64,000 nt of DNA, from the NCBI RefSeq assembly GCF_013376455.1, contig NZ_CP045504.1:186001-250000 (forward strand). The letters are read 5' to 3'. Positions within the stretch are counted from its first letter, which is position 1. Each line of letters opens with the position of its first letter. Shown piece by piece: positions 1 through 8,449 of the stretch. A program made the translations under genes and the position numbers. A model generated the notes under the pieces. The model was given only the letters and a program-made list of their open reading frames with translations, did no database searches and was not told the origin of the DNA. Source of the DNA: Desulfolutivibrio sulfodismutans DSM 3696. GTDB lineage: Bacteria > Desulfobacterota > Desulfovibrionia > Desulfovibrionales > Desulfovibrionaceae.

Positions 1-280
1 GCCGGTCCAGAATGATCACCTCGGTGAAATCCAGGGCCTCGGCGTTGGCCGTGCGTTTTTCGCCGCTGATGATGCCCATTTCCCCGAATATCTGGCCGGG
101 GCCGCGTTCCCCGAGGTTCACGCGCTTGTTGCCGATGATGCGATGTACGGCCACGCGACCCTGCTTGATGAGATAGGCCACCTTGCTGTCCTGGCCTTCC
201 TTGTAGATCAGGGCGCCTTTATGGAAAGTCTTGGTCTTGACGCCGTTTTCTTCGGCGAAAAGGTCCGAATCGTGCCGCAT
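1..280 (-). CDS. cyclic nucleotide-binding domain protein, 3' part outside the window
   Basis: The minus strand reads from an ATG at 280 off the left edge, giving 93 residues that begin MRHDSDLFAEENG. They contain the core of a cNMP-binding (CAP_ED) beta-roll: a KGALIYKEGQ strand-turn, then YLIKQGRVAVHR, then GPGQIFGEMGIISGEKRTANAEA, the glycine-glutamate phosphate-binding-cassette region. A GGGGAG ribosome-binding site lies about 8 bases upstream. Family members are Crp/Fnr-type regulators or stand-alone sensor proteins; the C-terminal part that would show a DNA-binding helix-turn-helix is missing, so the output is unknown. It is divergent from pyrK across 326 bases. Confidence 0.85.
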   Translation of the reverse strand, partial: MRHDSDLFAEENGVKTKTFHKGALIYKEGQDSKVAYLIKQGRVAVHRIIGNKRVNLGERGPGQIFGEMGIISGEKRTANAEALDFTEVIILDR

Positions 281-606
281 GCGTCTCCCCTTTCAAGTCG
301 TTTCGCGGGGGCGGATTTCGAATCGTGTCCGGCCCACGTCGCGCGCCGCCGGACTTGATCAAAAGATGTAGCGGCAATCCGTGGCGAATACAAGACATGC
401 CGCCGTGTTGGGCGTATTTCCCGGGGATTTGATTCGTTTTTCATGCGCCGATTCCGCCGCTTCGTCCATGGCTGTCCGCCGCGCAGGCCACGCGTGGCCG
501 GGCAGCCGACTGCGGCTTGCGGGAATGCGGCGTTGCCGGGTTTTACAAGCGCCCCGGGCCGGGGTAGAAGTCGCGCTCCACACCATGCACAGCACAGGGA
601 GGTCGT
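281..606. other. divergent intergenic region, nothing clear
   Basis: This 326-base stretch separates the cNMP-binding gene (minus) from pyrK (plus) and must hold both promoters. I found no convincing sigma-70 pair, riboswitch or strong hairpin. The only clear signals are the two ribosome-binding sites at its ends, CTCCCC-complement near 285 and GGGAGG near 597. Confidence 0.5.
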
Positions 607-1443
607 ATGGCGGACGCAGGCGGATGCCGCGAGGTGGCGGTCCTGGCCCGGGGGGGCATGGGCCCCGAGGGGGAGCGGCACGGGCTGGTGCGCCTTGCGG
701 TGGAAAACCCCGGCTGGGACACGGCCGTGGCCGGACAGTTCGCCATGCTGCGCCCCGTATGTTTCGGCCAGGAATTGACCTGGGCCCGGCCCCTGTCGCT
801 TTTCGGGGTGACGCCGGAGCGCCTGGAGTTTTTCATCCAGGTCGCCGGGCGGGGCACGCGCCGTCTGGCGGCCATGAACCCCGGGGACCGGCTGGTCCTG
901 TGGGGGCCGCTGGGCCGGGGGTTCGCCGTGGAGCCGGACACGCCCACGCTTCTTCTGGCCGGGGGCGTGGGCCTTGCCCCCTTCGCCCCGTATATCGCGG
1001 CCCATCCCCGGCCGGACAACCTGCGGCTGGTCTTCGGGCACCGGCCGCCGCTTGCCGCCTATCCCTTTGCGGAGATGGCCGCCACTATCCAGGCCGAATC
1101 CTTCCACGAAGAAAAGCCCGGCGACCTGGACCGGTTCACGGCCCTTTTGCGGGAGCGCATCGCGGGTTACCGCGACGGGCTGGTCCTGGCCTGCGGCCCC
1201 CGGCCCTTCCTTTCCGCCGTGGCCGACATGGGGCGTGCGGCCGGGGCCCGGGTCCAGGTGTCGCTGGAGAACCGCATGGCCTGCGGGGTGGGGGCGTGCC
1301 TGGGCTGCGTGGAGAAGGACGCCTCGGGGGAGCTGGTGCAGACCTGCGTGCGCGGGCCGGTCTTTTGGGCCAAGGATCTGGAGGCGTTTTCCGGACATCA
1401 CGGGACGCCCGGGAAAAACGGGGGGTGCGCATGCGGGAACTAG
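607..1443 (+). CDS. pyrK: dihydroorotate dehydrogenase B electron transfer subunit
   Basis: A 278-residue iron-sulfur flavoprotein of the ferredoxin-NADP reductase superfamily. In class 1B dihydroorotate dehydrogenase it carries electrons from PyrD to NAD via FAD and a [2Fe-2S] cluster. The N-terminal FAD beta-barrel includes the WARPLSLFGV region, then GGVGLAPF at the nucleotide-binding domain. The C-terminus has the cluster motif C-x4-C-x2-C-x12-C in ACGVGACLGCVEKDASGE through TCVRGP. The ATG at 607 is preceded by GGGAGG. It overlaps pyrD by 13 bases, as expected for a translationally coupled pair. It is slightly longer than the usual 255-265 residues. Confidence 0.93.
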   Translation: MADAGGCREVAVLARGGMGPEGERHGLVRLAVENPGWDTAVAGQFAMLRPVCFGQELTWARPLSLFGVTPERLEFFIQVAGRGTRRLAAMNPGDRLVLWGPLGRGFAVEPDTPTLLLAGGVGLAPFAPYIAAHPRPDNLRLVFGHRPPLAAYPFAEMAATIQAESFHEEKPGDLDRFTALLRERIAGYRDGLVLACGPRPFLSAVADMGRAAGARVQVSLENRMACGVGACLGCVEKDASGELVQTCVRGPVFWAKDLEAFSGHHGTPGKNGGCACGN

Positions 1444-2348
1444 GCGTCGATCTGGCCGGGCTGGCCCTGAAAAATCCCGTGATCACGGCCTCGGGAACCT
1501 TCGGCTACGGCCTGGAATTTTCCCGCTACGGCGACCTCAAAACCCTGGGCGGCATCTGCGTCAAGGGGCTTTCCCTTGCGCCGCGCCAGGGCAACCCCAT
1601 GCCCCGGGTGGCCGAGACGCCCTGCGGCATGCTCAACGCCATCGGCCTGCAAAACTGCGGCGTCGAGACCTTTGTGCGCGACAAGCTGCCGTTTCTGCCC
1701 TGGCGCGACACGGCCGTCATCGCCAACCTTTACGCCTGCGAAGCCGAGGAGTTCGCCGAGTTGGCCGGGGTGCTGGCCGCCGAGGAGGGCGTCGCGGCCC
1801 TTGAGGTCAACATCTCCTGCCCCAACGTCAAGGCCGGGGGCATCCTCTTCGGCCAGGATCCGGCCATGGCCGCTCGGGTCACCGAGGCCGTGAAAAAGCG
1901 GGCCGGAGTAAAGCCGGTCATGGTCAAGCTCTCGCCCAACGTCACGGACATCGCGGCCGTGGCCCGGGCCGTGGAGGCGGCCGGGGCGGACATCCTGTCC
2001 CTGGTCAACACGCTTTCGGGCATGAGTGTGGACGTGTTCTCCCGCCGTCCCCGGCTGGCCAACGTCATCGGCGGGCTGTCGGGACCGGCGATCAAGCCCG
2101 TGGCGCTTCGCTGCGTATGGCAGGTGTGCCGGGCGGTGGGCATTCCCGTCATCGGCATGGGGGGGATTTCGTCCGCCGAGGATGCGTTGGAGTTCATTCT
2201 GGTCGGGGCGCACGCAGTGCAGGTGGGCACGGCCAACTTCCTGCGTCCGGATTTCGCCTTCCGGCTTGTGGAGGAGCTGCCGCCGCTTCTGGAGCGGCTT
2301 AGGGTGTCGTCGTGGGAGGAATTTCGGGGGACGCTTAAGGTGGAGTAG
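1431..2348 (+). CDS. pyrD: dihydroorotate dehydrogenase B, catalytic subunit
   Basis: A 305-residue FMN TIM-barrel enzyme that oxidises dihydroorotate to orotate in de novo pyrimidine synthesis. The ATG at 1431 gives MRELGVDLAGLALKNPVITA; the open frame continues upstream but only inside pyrK. The class 1 signature NISCPNVK puts the catalytic base at Cys130, which marks the class 1B (NAD-linked) type, whereas class 2 enzymes use serine. PCGMLNAIGLQN and the C-terminal phosphate-binding GMGGISSAEDA are present. Together with pyrK it forms the heterotetrameric enzyme; no other pyr genes are adjacent. Confidence 0.95.
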   Translation: MRELGVDLAGLALKNPVITASGTFGYGLEFSRYGDLKTLGGICVKGLSLAPRQGNPMPRVAETPCGMLNAIGLQNCGVETFVRDKLPFLPWRDTAVIANLYACEAEEFAELAGVLAAEEGVAALEVNISCPNVKAGGILFGQDPAMAARVTEAVKKRAGVKPVMVKLSPNVTDIAAVARAVEAAGADILSLVNTLSGMSVDVFSRRPRLANVIGGLSGPAIKPVALRCVWQVCRAVGIPVIGMGGISSAEDALEFILVGAHAVQVGTANFLRPDFAFRLVEELPPLLERLRVSSWEEFRGTLKVE

Positions 2349-2350
2349 GG

Positions 2351-3517
2351 CTACGCCTCCCGCAGGGCCTCCACGATTTGTAAGCGCGAGGCCCGAAGCG
2401 CCGGGGGCAGGCCGCCCAAAATCCCCATGAAGACCGAAAACCCCAGGGACAGCATGATGATGTCCCCGGTCAGGGCGAATTTGAAGGCCAGTTCTGAAAA
2501 GGTCTGGAAATTGGTGGTGGAGAAGGTGAAGAAGTTGAGGACCGCCGCCGCGCCAAGCCCCATGGCCCCGCCAAGAAGCGACAGGAACACCGATTCGGCC
2601 AGAAACGCCGCAAGGATGCTCCCCCGCCCGAACCCCAGCGCCCGCAGCGTCCCGATCTCCGGCACCCGGTTGGCCACGGCCGAATACATGGTGATCATGG
2701 CCCCGATCATGGCCCCAAGCGAAAAAATGATGGTCAAAGACACCCCCAGGATGCGCAAAAACTTGGCCATCATCTCCGACTGCTTTTCATAATACCGCGT
2801 CTCCCGAAACGTTTCCGCCGTCAGCCTCGGGTCGCCCTCGACCCCGATCTGAAACGCCTCATACGCCCCAGCATCCCGCAGCCCCGCCACCACGATGGAA
2901 TAGGCGTCGCGGCCGAACGAACGCATCACCTGATCCCCGTCGGCCCAGATCTCGGACGAAAATCCCGTGTTCCCGGCATCGAAGACGCCCACCACCTCCC
3001 ACTCCCGCTTCCCGAAGCGCAGCCGGTCGCCGATCTGCGTTCCCGTGAAGCCCTTGGCCACGTTTTTTCCCACCATGACCTCGGTGCTGCCCCGCCGGGG
3101 CTCGCGGCCCCTAGCCAATCGTACCTGCGGCCGTAGCGCCAACGACTTCACGTCCGTGCCCCGGATCACGGCGTTGGAGATCTTGCCCGTGGACGCGCGC
3201 GGCAAGCCGATCAAAACCACCACCTCCCGCGCCGCCATGGCCGTGCCGTCCGGGGCCACGGCGATCTCCGGCCGGGTGGTCACCACCGAGGCCTGGGACC
3301 GCTCGATGCCGCTTTGCACCTCGGTCTCCGAACCCTTGCGCAAGACCACCGCGTTGGTCGGCGAGCCCGTGGACACCAACGTCTGGCGCAGGCCCTCGGC
3401 CAGCATCAATGTGGCCGCAAAAACAAAGACCACCAGCGACATGCCGCCGGCCGTGAGGGCCGTGGTCATGCGCCGCGTCAACAGGTTGCGGTAACTGTAC
3501 GACAAGGGAACCGGCAT
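2351..3517 (-). CDS. ABC transporter permease, FtsX/MacB type (second permease)
   Basis: A 388-residue membrane protein with the type VII ABC permease layout: one N-terminal membrane helix (about residues 17-38), a large extracytoplasmic MacB-type domain, then three helices near the C-terminus (about 260-385), including the typical ANRVPEIGTLRALGFGRGSIL coupling segment. These proteins do not pump through the membrane but transmit ATPase strokes to periplasmic partners, as in MacB and LolCDE. It is the last gene of the minus-strand operon adaptor, ATPase, permease, permease, and is separated from the preceding permease by a 114-base spacer with a long hairpin. It is convergent with pyrD, with 2 bases between stops. 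Substrate not predictable. Confidence 0.88.
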   Translation of the reverse strand: MPVPLSYSYRNLLTRRMTTALTAGGMSLVVFVFAATLMLAEGLRQTLVSTGSPTNAVVLRKGSETEVQSGIERSQASVVTTRPEIAVAPDGTAMAAREVVVLIGLPRASTGKISNAVIRGTDVKSLALRPQVRLARGREPRRGSTEVMVGKNVAKGFTGTQIGDRLRFGKREWEVVGVFDAGNTGFSSEIWADGDQVMRSFGRDAYSIVVAGLRDAGAYEAFQIGVEGDPRLTAETFRETRYYEKQSEMMAKFLRILGVSLTIIFSLGAMIGAMITMYSAVANRVPEIGTLRALGFGRGSILAAFLAESVFLSLLGGAMGLGAAAVLNFFTFSTTNFQTFSELAFKFALTGDIIMLSLGFSVFMGILGGLPPALRASRLQIVEALREA

Positions 3518-3589
3518 TGCGTCTTAACCTTCGATTCAGGATCGATTTTTTCTCTGAGACATGGAATACGGCGTTGCTGTATTTGTTTT

Positions 3590-3629
3590 TTTCGATCCCG
3601 AAAACACATTCGTGTTTTCGGGATCGAAA
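3590..3629. other. perfect 18-bp hairpin between the two permease genes
   Basis: Arms at 3590-3607 and 3612-3629 are perfectly complementary around a 4-base loop. It lies 2 bases after the stop of the upstream permease (3632). On the minus strand it is followed by an A-rich rather than a T-rich tract, so it is not a canonical intrinsic terminator. It may tune downstream permease expression or protect the 3' end of the upstream transcript. Confidence 0.75.
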
Positions 3630-3631
3630 GG

Positions 3632-4789
3632 TTAGCCGATGCGCCGAAAACTTTCGGCGATAGGGGTTTTCCACACCCGCCAGGCCGGGACGGCGGCGGC
3701 GGCGACGCCGACGAAGAGGCCGGAGAAAAGGCCCAGCAGGATGGTCTGCCGCGAGACGGCGAAAACCGGGAAGTATTGCGACAGGGTGCTGCCGAAGGCC
3801 TGGGCCAGGGGGGCGGTCAGCGCTAGCCCGAGGGATGTTCCGGCAAGGCTCAGGATCATGGACTCGCCAAGGACGAGAGCGGCGATGGCCGGGCCTTTGA
3901 AGCCCAGGGTTTTCATGACGGCGAATTCGGCGCTACGTTCGCGTACGGACATGGCCATGGTGTTGGCGGCCACGGCCAGGATGATCAGGATGACCACGTA
4001 GGACACGAGGTTGATGGCCATGAGAATTGCCTCGCTCATGGACACGAACCCGAGTTGGAAGGCCTTTTCGGTTTCGGTGAGGGTCTCGGCCTGGGAGTTT
4101 TTGAAGGTGGCGTCCACGGCCCGGGAGATTTCTCCGGCCAGGTCAGGGTCGCTGATGCCGAGCATGAAAAACCCGACCTGACCAGCCCGGGAGGGGGTGG
4201 TTTTTTTCATGGTCTCGTCCACGTAGCTGAAATGGAAGAGCAGGGTGGTCAGGTCTGTGTCGGGCCGGGCGCCGTCGTAGATGCCCCGGATGACCATTTC
4301 CCACTCCCCGGGATAGATGGTGCCCTTGAGGGTGACGGTGTCGCCGAGCTTCCAATTGAAGCGTTCGGCCAGCTTGCGGCCGACGATGGCCCCCTTGCGG
4401 TCGCGCAGGAAGTCGTTTTTCTGGCCCGGGTCGATGAGGATTTCCGGGTACAGGGCCAGATAGGATTCGGGTTCCACCACGAAGTTGGCGAAGAAGTTTT
4501 TTTCGTCGATGTAGATGCCGCCGAACCAGTTGCCGTAGGAGACGTAGGTGATGCCGGGCACGCCCCGGATGCGTTCCCGGTAGGACAGGGGCAGGGGGAC
4601 GATGAGCGACACGGCGTTGCGGGTCACGAGACGGGTGGCCGACGAGGCCTCGACCCCGATGTGCCAGGCGTCCATGACCGTGCGCAGAAGCCCGAAGGCC
4701 AAAAGGGCCACGGTGATGCCGAGAATGGTCAGAAAGGAGCGCAGGGTGTGGCGGAAGGCGTTTTTAACGACCAGCCTAATCAGAAACAT
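3632..4789 (-). CDS. ABC transporter permease, FtsX/MacB type (first permease)
   Basis: A 385-residue permease paralogous in architecture to the gene that follows it: helix 1 at about residues 17-36 (LRSFLTILGITVALLAFG), a periplasmic MacB-like core domain, then three C-terminal helices with the VRERSAEFAVMKTLGFKG coupling segment. Its start overlaps the end of the ATPase gene by 14 bases, so the two are translationally coupled. Two different permeases suggest a LolC/LolE-like heterodimer rather than a MacB homodimer, but the MFP adaptor upstream points to a tripartite export pump. No TolC-type outer-membrane partner is encoded in the window. Confidence 0.88.
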   Translation of the reverse strand: MFLIRLVVKNAFRHTLRSFLTILGITVALLAFGLLRTVMDAWHIGVEASSATRLVTRNAVSLIVPLPLSYRERIRGVPGITYVSYGNWFGGIYIDEKNFFANFVVEPESYLALYPEILIDPGQKNDFLRDRKGAIVGRKLAERFNWKLGDTVTLKGTIYPGEWEMVIRGIYDGARPDTDLTTLLFHFSYVDETMKKTTPSRAGQVGFFMLGISDPDLAGEISRAVDATFKNSQAETLTETEKAFQLGFVSMSEAILMAINLVSYVVILIILAVAANTMAMSVRERSAEFAVMKTLGFKGPAIAALVLGESMILSLAGTSLGLALTAPLAQAFGSTLSQYFPVFAVSRQTILLGLFSGLFVGVAAAAVPAWRVWKTPIAESFRRIG

Positions 4790-5459
4790 GGAGCACGCCC
4801 TTGTCCAGGCTGCGCACGAGGTGGGCGGCGTCAGCGGCCCGCTGGTCGTGGGTGACCATGATGATGGTCTTGCCCAGTTCGGTGTTCAGGCGGTTCATGA
4901 GGTGCAGGATATCCTGGGCGGAGACCCGGTCCAGGTCGCCGGTGGGTTCGTCGGCCACGATGATGTCCGGGTCGGCCACGATAGCCCGGGCGATGGCCAC
5001 GCGTTGCTGCTGGCCGCCCGAGAGTTGGTTGGGGCGGTGGTCCATGCGGTCGGCCAGGTTGACGGCCTCCAGGGCATGGGCGGCGTGTTCCCGGCGTTCA
5101 TGCCGGGAGAGATCGGTCAAAAGCAGGGGCAGCTCCACGTTTTCCAGGGCCGTAAGCACGGGGATGAGGTTGTAGAACTGGAAGATAAATCCCACATGGC
5201 CGCTTCGCCAGTCGGCCAGTTCTCCCTCGGACAGGGTGACGATGTCCGTGTCGCCCATCAGGATTTGGCCTGAATCGGCGGTGTCGATGCCTGCGATGAG
5301 GTTTAAAAGCGTGGACTTGCCCGAGCCGGAAGGGCCGATCAGGGCCAGAAATTCCCCGGCGGCGATGTCGAAGGTGATGCCCGAAAGCACGGGGATGGAC
5401 TGATCGCCCCGGGTGTAGGACTTGTAGAGGTCGCGGATGCGGATGAGCGGGGTGTCCAT
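4776..5459 (-). CDS. ABC transporter ATP-binding protein, LolD/MacB type
   Basis: A 227-residue nucleotide-binding subunit. Visible motifs are Walker A GPSGSGKST, Q-loop FQFYNLIP, signature LSGGQQQR, Walker B IIVADEPTGDLD and the H-loop MVTHDQR. The residues VLTALENVELPLLL and the DLD after Walker B are typical of the LolD/MacB/FtsE group that pairs with FtsX-fold permeases. It lies 7 bases downstream of the adaptor gene and overlaps the first permease, so all four genes form one transcription unit with the adaptor at the promoter-proximal end. Confidence 0.93.
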   Translation of the reverse strand: MDTPLIRIRDLYKSYTRGDQSIPVLSGITFDIAAGEFLALIGPSGSGKSTLLNLIAGIDTADSGQILMGDTDIVTLSEGELADWRSGHVGFIFQFYNLIPVLTALENVELPLLLTDLSRHERREHAAHALEAVNLADRMDHRPNQLSGGQQQRVAIARAIVADPDIIVADEPTGDLDRVSAQDILHLMNRLNTELGKTIIMVTHDQRAADAAHLVRSLDKGVLHVSD

Positions 5460-5466
5460 GCCGCGC

Positions 5467-6678
5467 CTATCCTTCCTGGATGGTGATGGCGTCGCCGGTG
5501 TTGAGCGCCGCCGGGGGCGACAGCACCAGCCGGTCGCCCGGGGATATTCCTCCCGAGATCTCCACCATGTCGCCCAGGGGCGGGCCCGGGGTCACGGGAA
5601 CTTCCCTGGCGTGGCCGTCCTCAATGCGAAAGACCACGTCGCGACCGCCGCGTTTGGCCAGCGCCCTGGCCGGAACGGCCAGCCGGGGAATCTCCTCTCC
5701 CGGGGCCAGGGGGCGTTCCAGGAAGGCCGCCTTGGCGCTCATCTCGGGCATGACCCGGGGGTCGAGGGTCGCGAAGCGGATCTTGACCATGACCGTGGCC
5801 TTGGTGCGATCCGCCGTGGGCACGATCATATGCACGTAGCCGGGAAAGCGTTCGTCGGGGAAGGCGTCCAGGATGATTTCGCAGGGAGCCCCCGCTTTGA
5901 CCCTGGACAGGTTGGATTCGGATACGTCCACCTCCACCTGGAGCGAGGCAAGGTCGGCGATGGTGACCACGGCGGCCTTGGCGTTGGCCGAGGCCCCAAG
6001 CGGGGAGATGATGTCACCCACGTCGGCGTTCTTGGTCAGGATCACGGCGTCGAAGGGGGTTCGGACCAGGGTGTATTCCAGGTTGGCCCGGGCCTCGGCC
6101 ATGGCCGCCGTCCGTGCCGCCAGTTCGGCCTCGGCCTGGTCCAGGGCGGCTTTTGCCTTGTCTTTTCTGGCCTTGGACGAGTCGTGTTCGGATTTGGCCA
6201 CATAGCCGTTTTTGACCAGCCGGGACATGCGGCCGTGGTGCAGTTCGGCGTCGGTCAGTTCGGCCCTGGCCTCGGCGATGCGGTGCCCGGCGTTTTCCAG
6301 TTGCGCGGCGGCCTGGTCCAGGGCGGCGGCCACGTCATCGTTTTCAAGCCTGGCCACGATGTCGCCCTGCTTCACGGTGCTTCCTTCCTCCACCCCGATC
6401 CATACCAACCGCGCCGTGGCCTTGGTGGCCAGCGAAGCTTTGCGGTCGGCCACCACATAGCCGCTGGCCGAAAGGAGCGTCAGCGCCCGGGAGGGGTAGG
6501 CCATGGCTGCCTTGCCCGCCTCCACCGTGTGGGAGCTGGGAAAGGCCAGATAGGCGGCGATGAGGGCGCAGATGATCGACGCCGCCATGGCCGCGCGTTT
6601 GAGCCGCCGTTTCCAGGCTTTGCCGGGTGCGGCGGCGTCGCGTTTCTCGATGCGGAGTTTGGTCAGGTCGGAGGTCAT
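5467..6678 (-). CDS. efflux periplasmic adaptor subunit (HlyD/MacA-like membrane fusion protein)
   Basis: A 403-residue adaptor. A single N-terminal membrane anchor (about residues 29-47) is followed by a biotinyl-lipoyl-like half (GVEEGSTVKQGDIVARLEN), a long alpha-helical hairpin rich in Ala, Glu and Arg (about 115-190), the second lipoyl half (VRTPFDAVILTKNADVGDII), and beta-barrel and membrane-proximal domains. It should bridge the inner-membrane ABC complex to an outer-membrane channel. It is the first gene of the efflux operon, 68 bases downstream of the histidine kinase stop, with its own putative promoter in that gap. Confidence 0.9.
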   Translation of the reverse strand: MTSDLTKLRIEKRDAAAPGKAWKRRLKRAAMAASIICALIAAYLAFPSSHTVEAGKAAMAYPSRALTLLSASGYVVADRKASLATKATARLVWIGVEEGSTVKQGDIVARLENDDVAAALDQAAAQLENAGHRIAEARAELTDAELHHGRMSRLVKNGYVAKSEHDSSKARKDKAKAALDQAEAELAARTAAMAEARANLEYTLVRTPFDAVILTKNADVGDIISPLGASANAKAAVVTIADLASLQVEVDVSESNLSRVKAGAPCEIILDAFPDERFPGYVHMIVPTADRTKATVMVKIRFATLDPRVMPEMSAKAAFLERPLAPGEEIPRLAVPARALAKRGGRDVVFRIEDGHAREVPVTPGPPLGDMVEISGGISPGDRLVLSPPAALNTGDAITIQEG

Positions 6679-6706
6679 GGGCAGCTCGTGTTCTGAAATG
6701 AAGATC

Positions 6707-6745
6707 TAAGACAAGCGTCTTAATACCTGGCGGGCCTGAGGTCAA
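6707..6745 (-). promoter_or_regulatory. putative promoter with operator-like inverted repeat, efflux operon
   Basis: On the minus strand TTGACC (6745-6740) and TAAGAC (6722-6717) are separated by 17 bases. The -10 hexamer is itself one arm of a perfect inverted repeat TAAGAC-N4-GTCTTA (6707-6722), an arrangement typical of a repressor or response-regulator site over the start of transcription. It would drive the adaptor-ATPase-permease genes independently of the kinase gene. The -10 matches the consensus at only 3 of 6 bases, so this is tentative. Confidence 0.4.
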
Positions 6746-6746
6746 G

Positions 6747-8375
6747 TCAGGAACGCGGCGGGTTGAGTATGGTCAGGGTGAAGGTGCTGCCCTTGCCCGG
6801 CTCGCTTTGCACCGTGACCTGGCCGCCGTGGGCCCGGGCCACGGCCCGGGCGATGGCCAGCCCAAGTCCCGTGCCTCCGGGCTTGTCCGTCAGATGGTCG
6901 CCGAGCTGGCGGAAGGTTTCAAAGATGGCCTTCTGGTCGTCGGGGGCGATGCCCCGGCCGGTGTCGATCACGTCCACGGCCGCGCCGTCGGCCGTGGGCC
7001 GCACCCGGCAGGTCACGCCGCCCGTCGTGGTGAAGGCCACGGCGTTTTGCAGCAAATGGGACAGGGCCGCAGCCAGACGCCGGGCGTCGCCCGTGACCGG
7101 GCAGGGACACGGGCCGCGCTCAAAGGACAGGGCCAGTCCTTTGCCTGCGGCCTGTCGGCGCACCGTCTCCATGGCCGTCTCGACGGAATGGCACAGGTCC
7201 ATGGGAGCCATGTCGAAGACCGCGCTGCCCGATTCCAGGTCGGACAGGTCGATGACCTTCTCGACGAGATTCGACAACCGGTCGGCCTCCTGGACCATGA
7301 CCGGCAGATTTGCCGCGATCTGGGCGGCCGAGCGGCCGAAGTCGTCCGTGCGGCCCGATGCCTGGGGCAGGATGTCCCGGGTGAAGCGCCGGGCGATGAG
7401 CTTGGCGAACCCCAGGACGGCGGTCAGGGGGGTCTTGAATTCGTGGGAGACGGTGGACAAAAAGATGGTCTTCATGCGTTCGCGTTCGCGCAGCCTGCGG
7501 TTGGCCTTCTCCAGTTCTGCGGCCTGCCGGATCAGATCCCGGGTACGTTGATCCACCTGCCCCTCAAGATCGCGGTTGAGGTCGGCCAGTTTGGCCTCGG
7601 CCCGCTTTCGCCCGGCAACCATGGCGTTTAAGTGGTGGCACAGCCGGGAAATCTCGTCGCTGCCGCCCACGTCGAAGCGCATGTCCAGGTTTCCGGCCGT
7701 GACCGCGCCGGTTTTGCGGGTGATGTCGGCCACCCGGGTGATGAAGGCCCGGTGGATGTAGGCCATGACCACGGCCAACAGGGCGGAGAGCCCCAGAAGA
7801 AGCACCACCGTGCGTTTATAATGGAACTGTTTGAGGCGTTCGTGCTGGTCGCTGACGTTTTGCAGCATGACCACGGTTCCCAGGATGGGCCGGGCCGCGC
7901 CATGGCAGTGGTGGCAGGAGGGGGCGTTGGAGACGGTTTTGACCTCGGTGAAGTAGGGTTCCCCTCCAATGTGCAGGATGTCGCTGCGCTCACCGGGGCT
8001 GGCCAGGCTCTGCCTGAGCATGGCCGCGAAGGAGGCGTCTTCGACCACCTCGCTGATGTTTTTGCGCAGGATGTCTTCCCGGTTGGAATAGGTGATCTCG
8101 CCTTTTTGGTCGGTCATGTACAGGGAGACGCGGCCATAGGGGGCCAGGGACTCGAACTGGCGGCGGGTGGCCTCGTCGTCTCCCTTGCGCATGGGTTCCT
8201 CAACGGCCATCTGCAGAAGCTCCGCGCTGAAGGCCGAGGCGTTTTTCAGTTCCACGAGCAGGTTGTCGCGAAACCAGTTGACGTCCACGGCCACGATCCC
8301 GGCATAGACCACGATGGCGGACAGGAAAACGGCCGTGGCGATCTTGAAGCCAAGTGAGTGGCGGAAGGGATTCAT
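6747..8375 (-). CDS. sensor histidine kinase with heme-c motif in the periplasmic domain
   Basis: A 542-residue membrane kinase. Helix 1 (about residues 10-30) and helix 2 (about 188-206) flank a periplasmic sensor domain of about 155 residues that resembles the DUF3365/Tll0287-like heme sensor type. At residues 154-158 it carries CHHCH, a CxxCH covalent heme-c motif, in the context NAPSCHHCHGAARPILG. After helix 2 come HAMP (about 206-260), a coiled coil, HisKA with phosphoacceptor His311 in STVSHEFKTPLTAV, and HATPase_c with N, G1 and G2 boxes (DTGRGIAPDD, GGTGLGLAI). No response regulator is adjacent. Position 68 bases ahead of the efflux genes suggests a functional link. Heme attachment is inferred from the motif and the periplasmic location. 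Confidence 0.92.
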   Translation of the reverse strand: MNPFRHSLGFKIATAVFLSAIVVYAGIVAVDVNWFRDNLLVELKNASAFSAELLQMAVEEPMRKGDDEATRRQFESLAPYGRVSLYMTDQKGEITYSNREDILRKNISEVVEDASFAAMLRQSLASPGERSDILHIGGEPYFTEVKTVSNAPSCHHCHGAARPILGTVVMLQNVSDQHERLKQFHYKRTVVLLLGLSALLAVVMAYIHRAFITRVADITRKTGAVTAGNLDMRFDVGGSDEISRLCHHLNAMVAGRKRAEAKLADLNRDLEGQVDQRTRDLIRQAAELEKANRRLRERERMKTIFLSTVSHEFKTPLTAVLGFAKLIARRFTRDILPQASGRTDDFGRSAAQIAANLPVMVQEADRLSNLVEKVIDLSDLESGSAVFDMAPMDLCHSVETAMETVRRQAAGKGLALSFERGPCPCPVTGDARRLAAALSHLLQNAVAFTTTGGVTCRVRPTADGAAVDVIDTGRGIAPDDQKAIFETFRQLGDHLTDKPGGTGLGLAIARAVARAHGGQVTVQSEPGKGSTFTLTILNPPRS

Positions 8376-8449
8376 GGCCGTAAGCCCTCGCGGCGGGGGC
8401 GGAAAGAAACCGGGAGCACGCCCTTGATAGAGGGCTTCAGATCATGGAA

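Noticed and set aside
208-1401. Minus-strand open frame of about 397 codons opposite pyrK
   Set aside because: It overlaps both pyrK and the real cNMP-binding gene in another frame and its product is low-complexity, which is typical of a shadow frame in high-GC DNA.
3590-3629. Hairpin between permease genes as an intrinsic terminator
   Set aside because: On the coding strand it is followed by A residues, not T residues, and the next gene belongs to the same transport operon.
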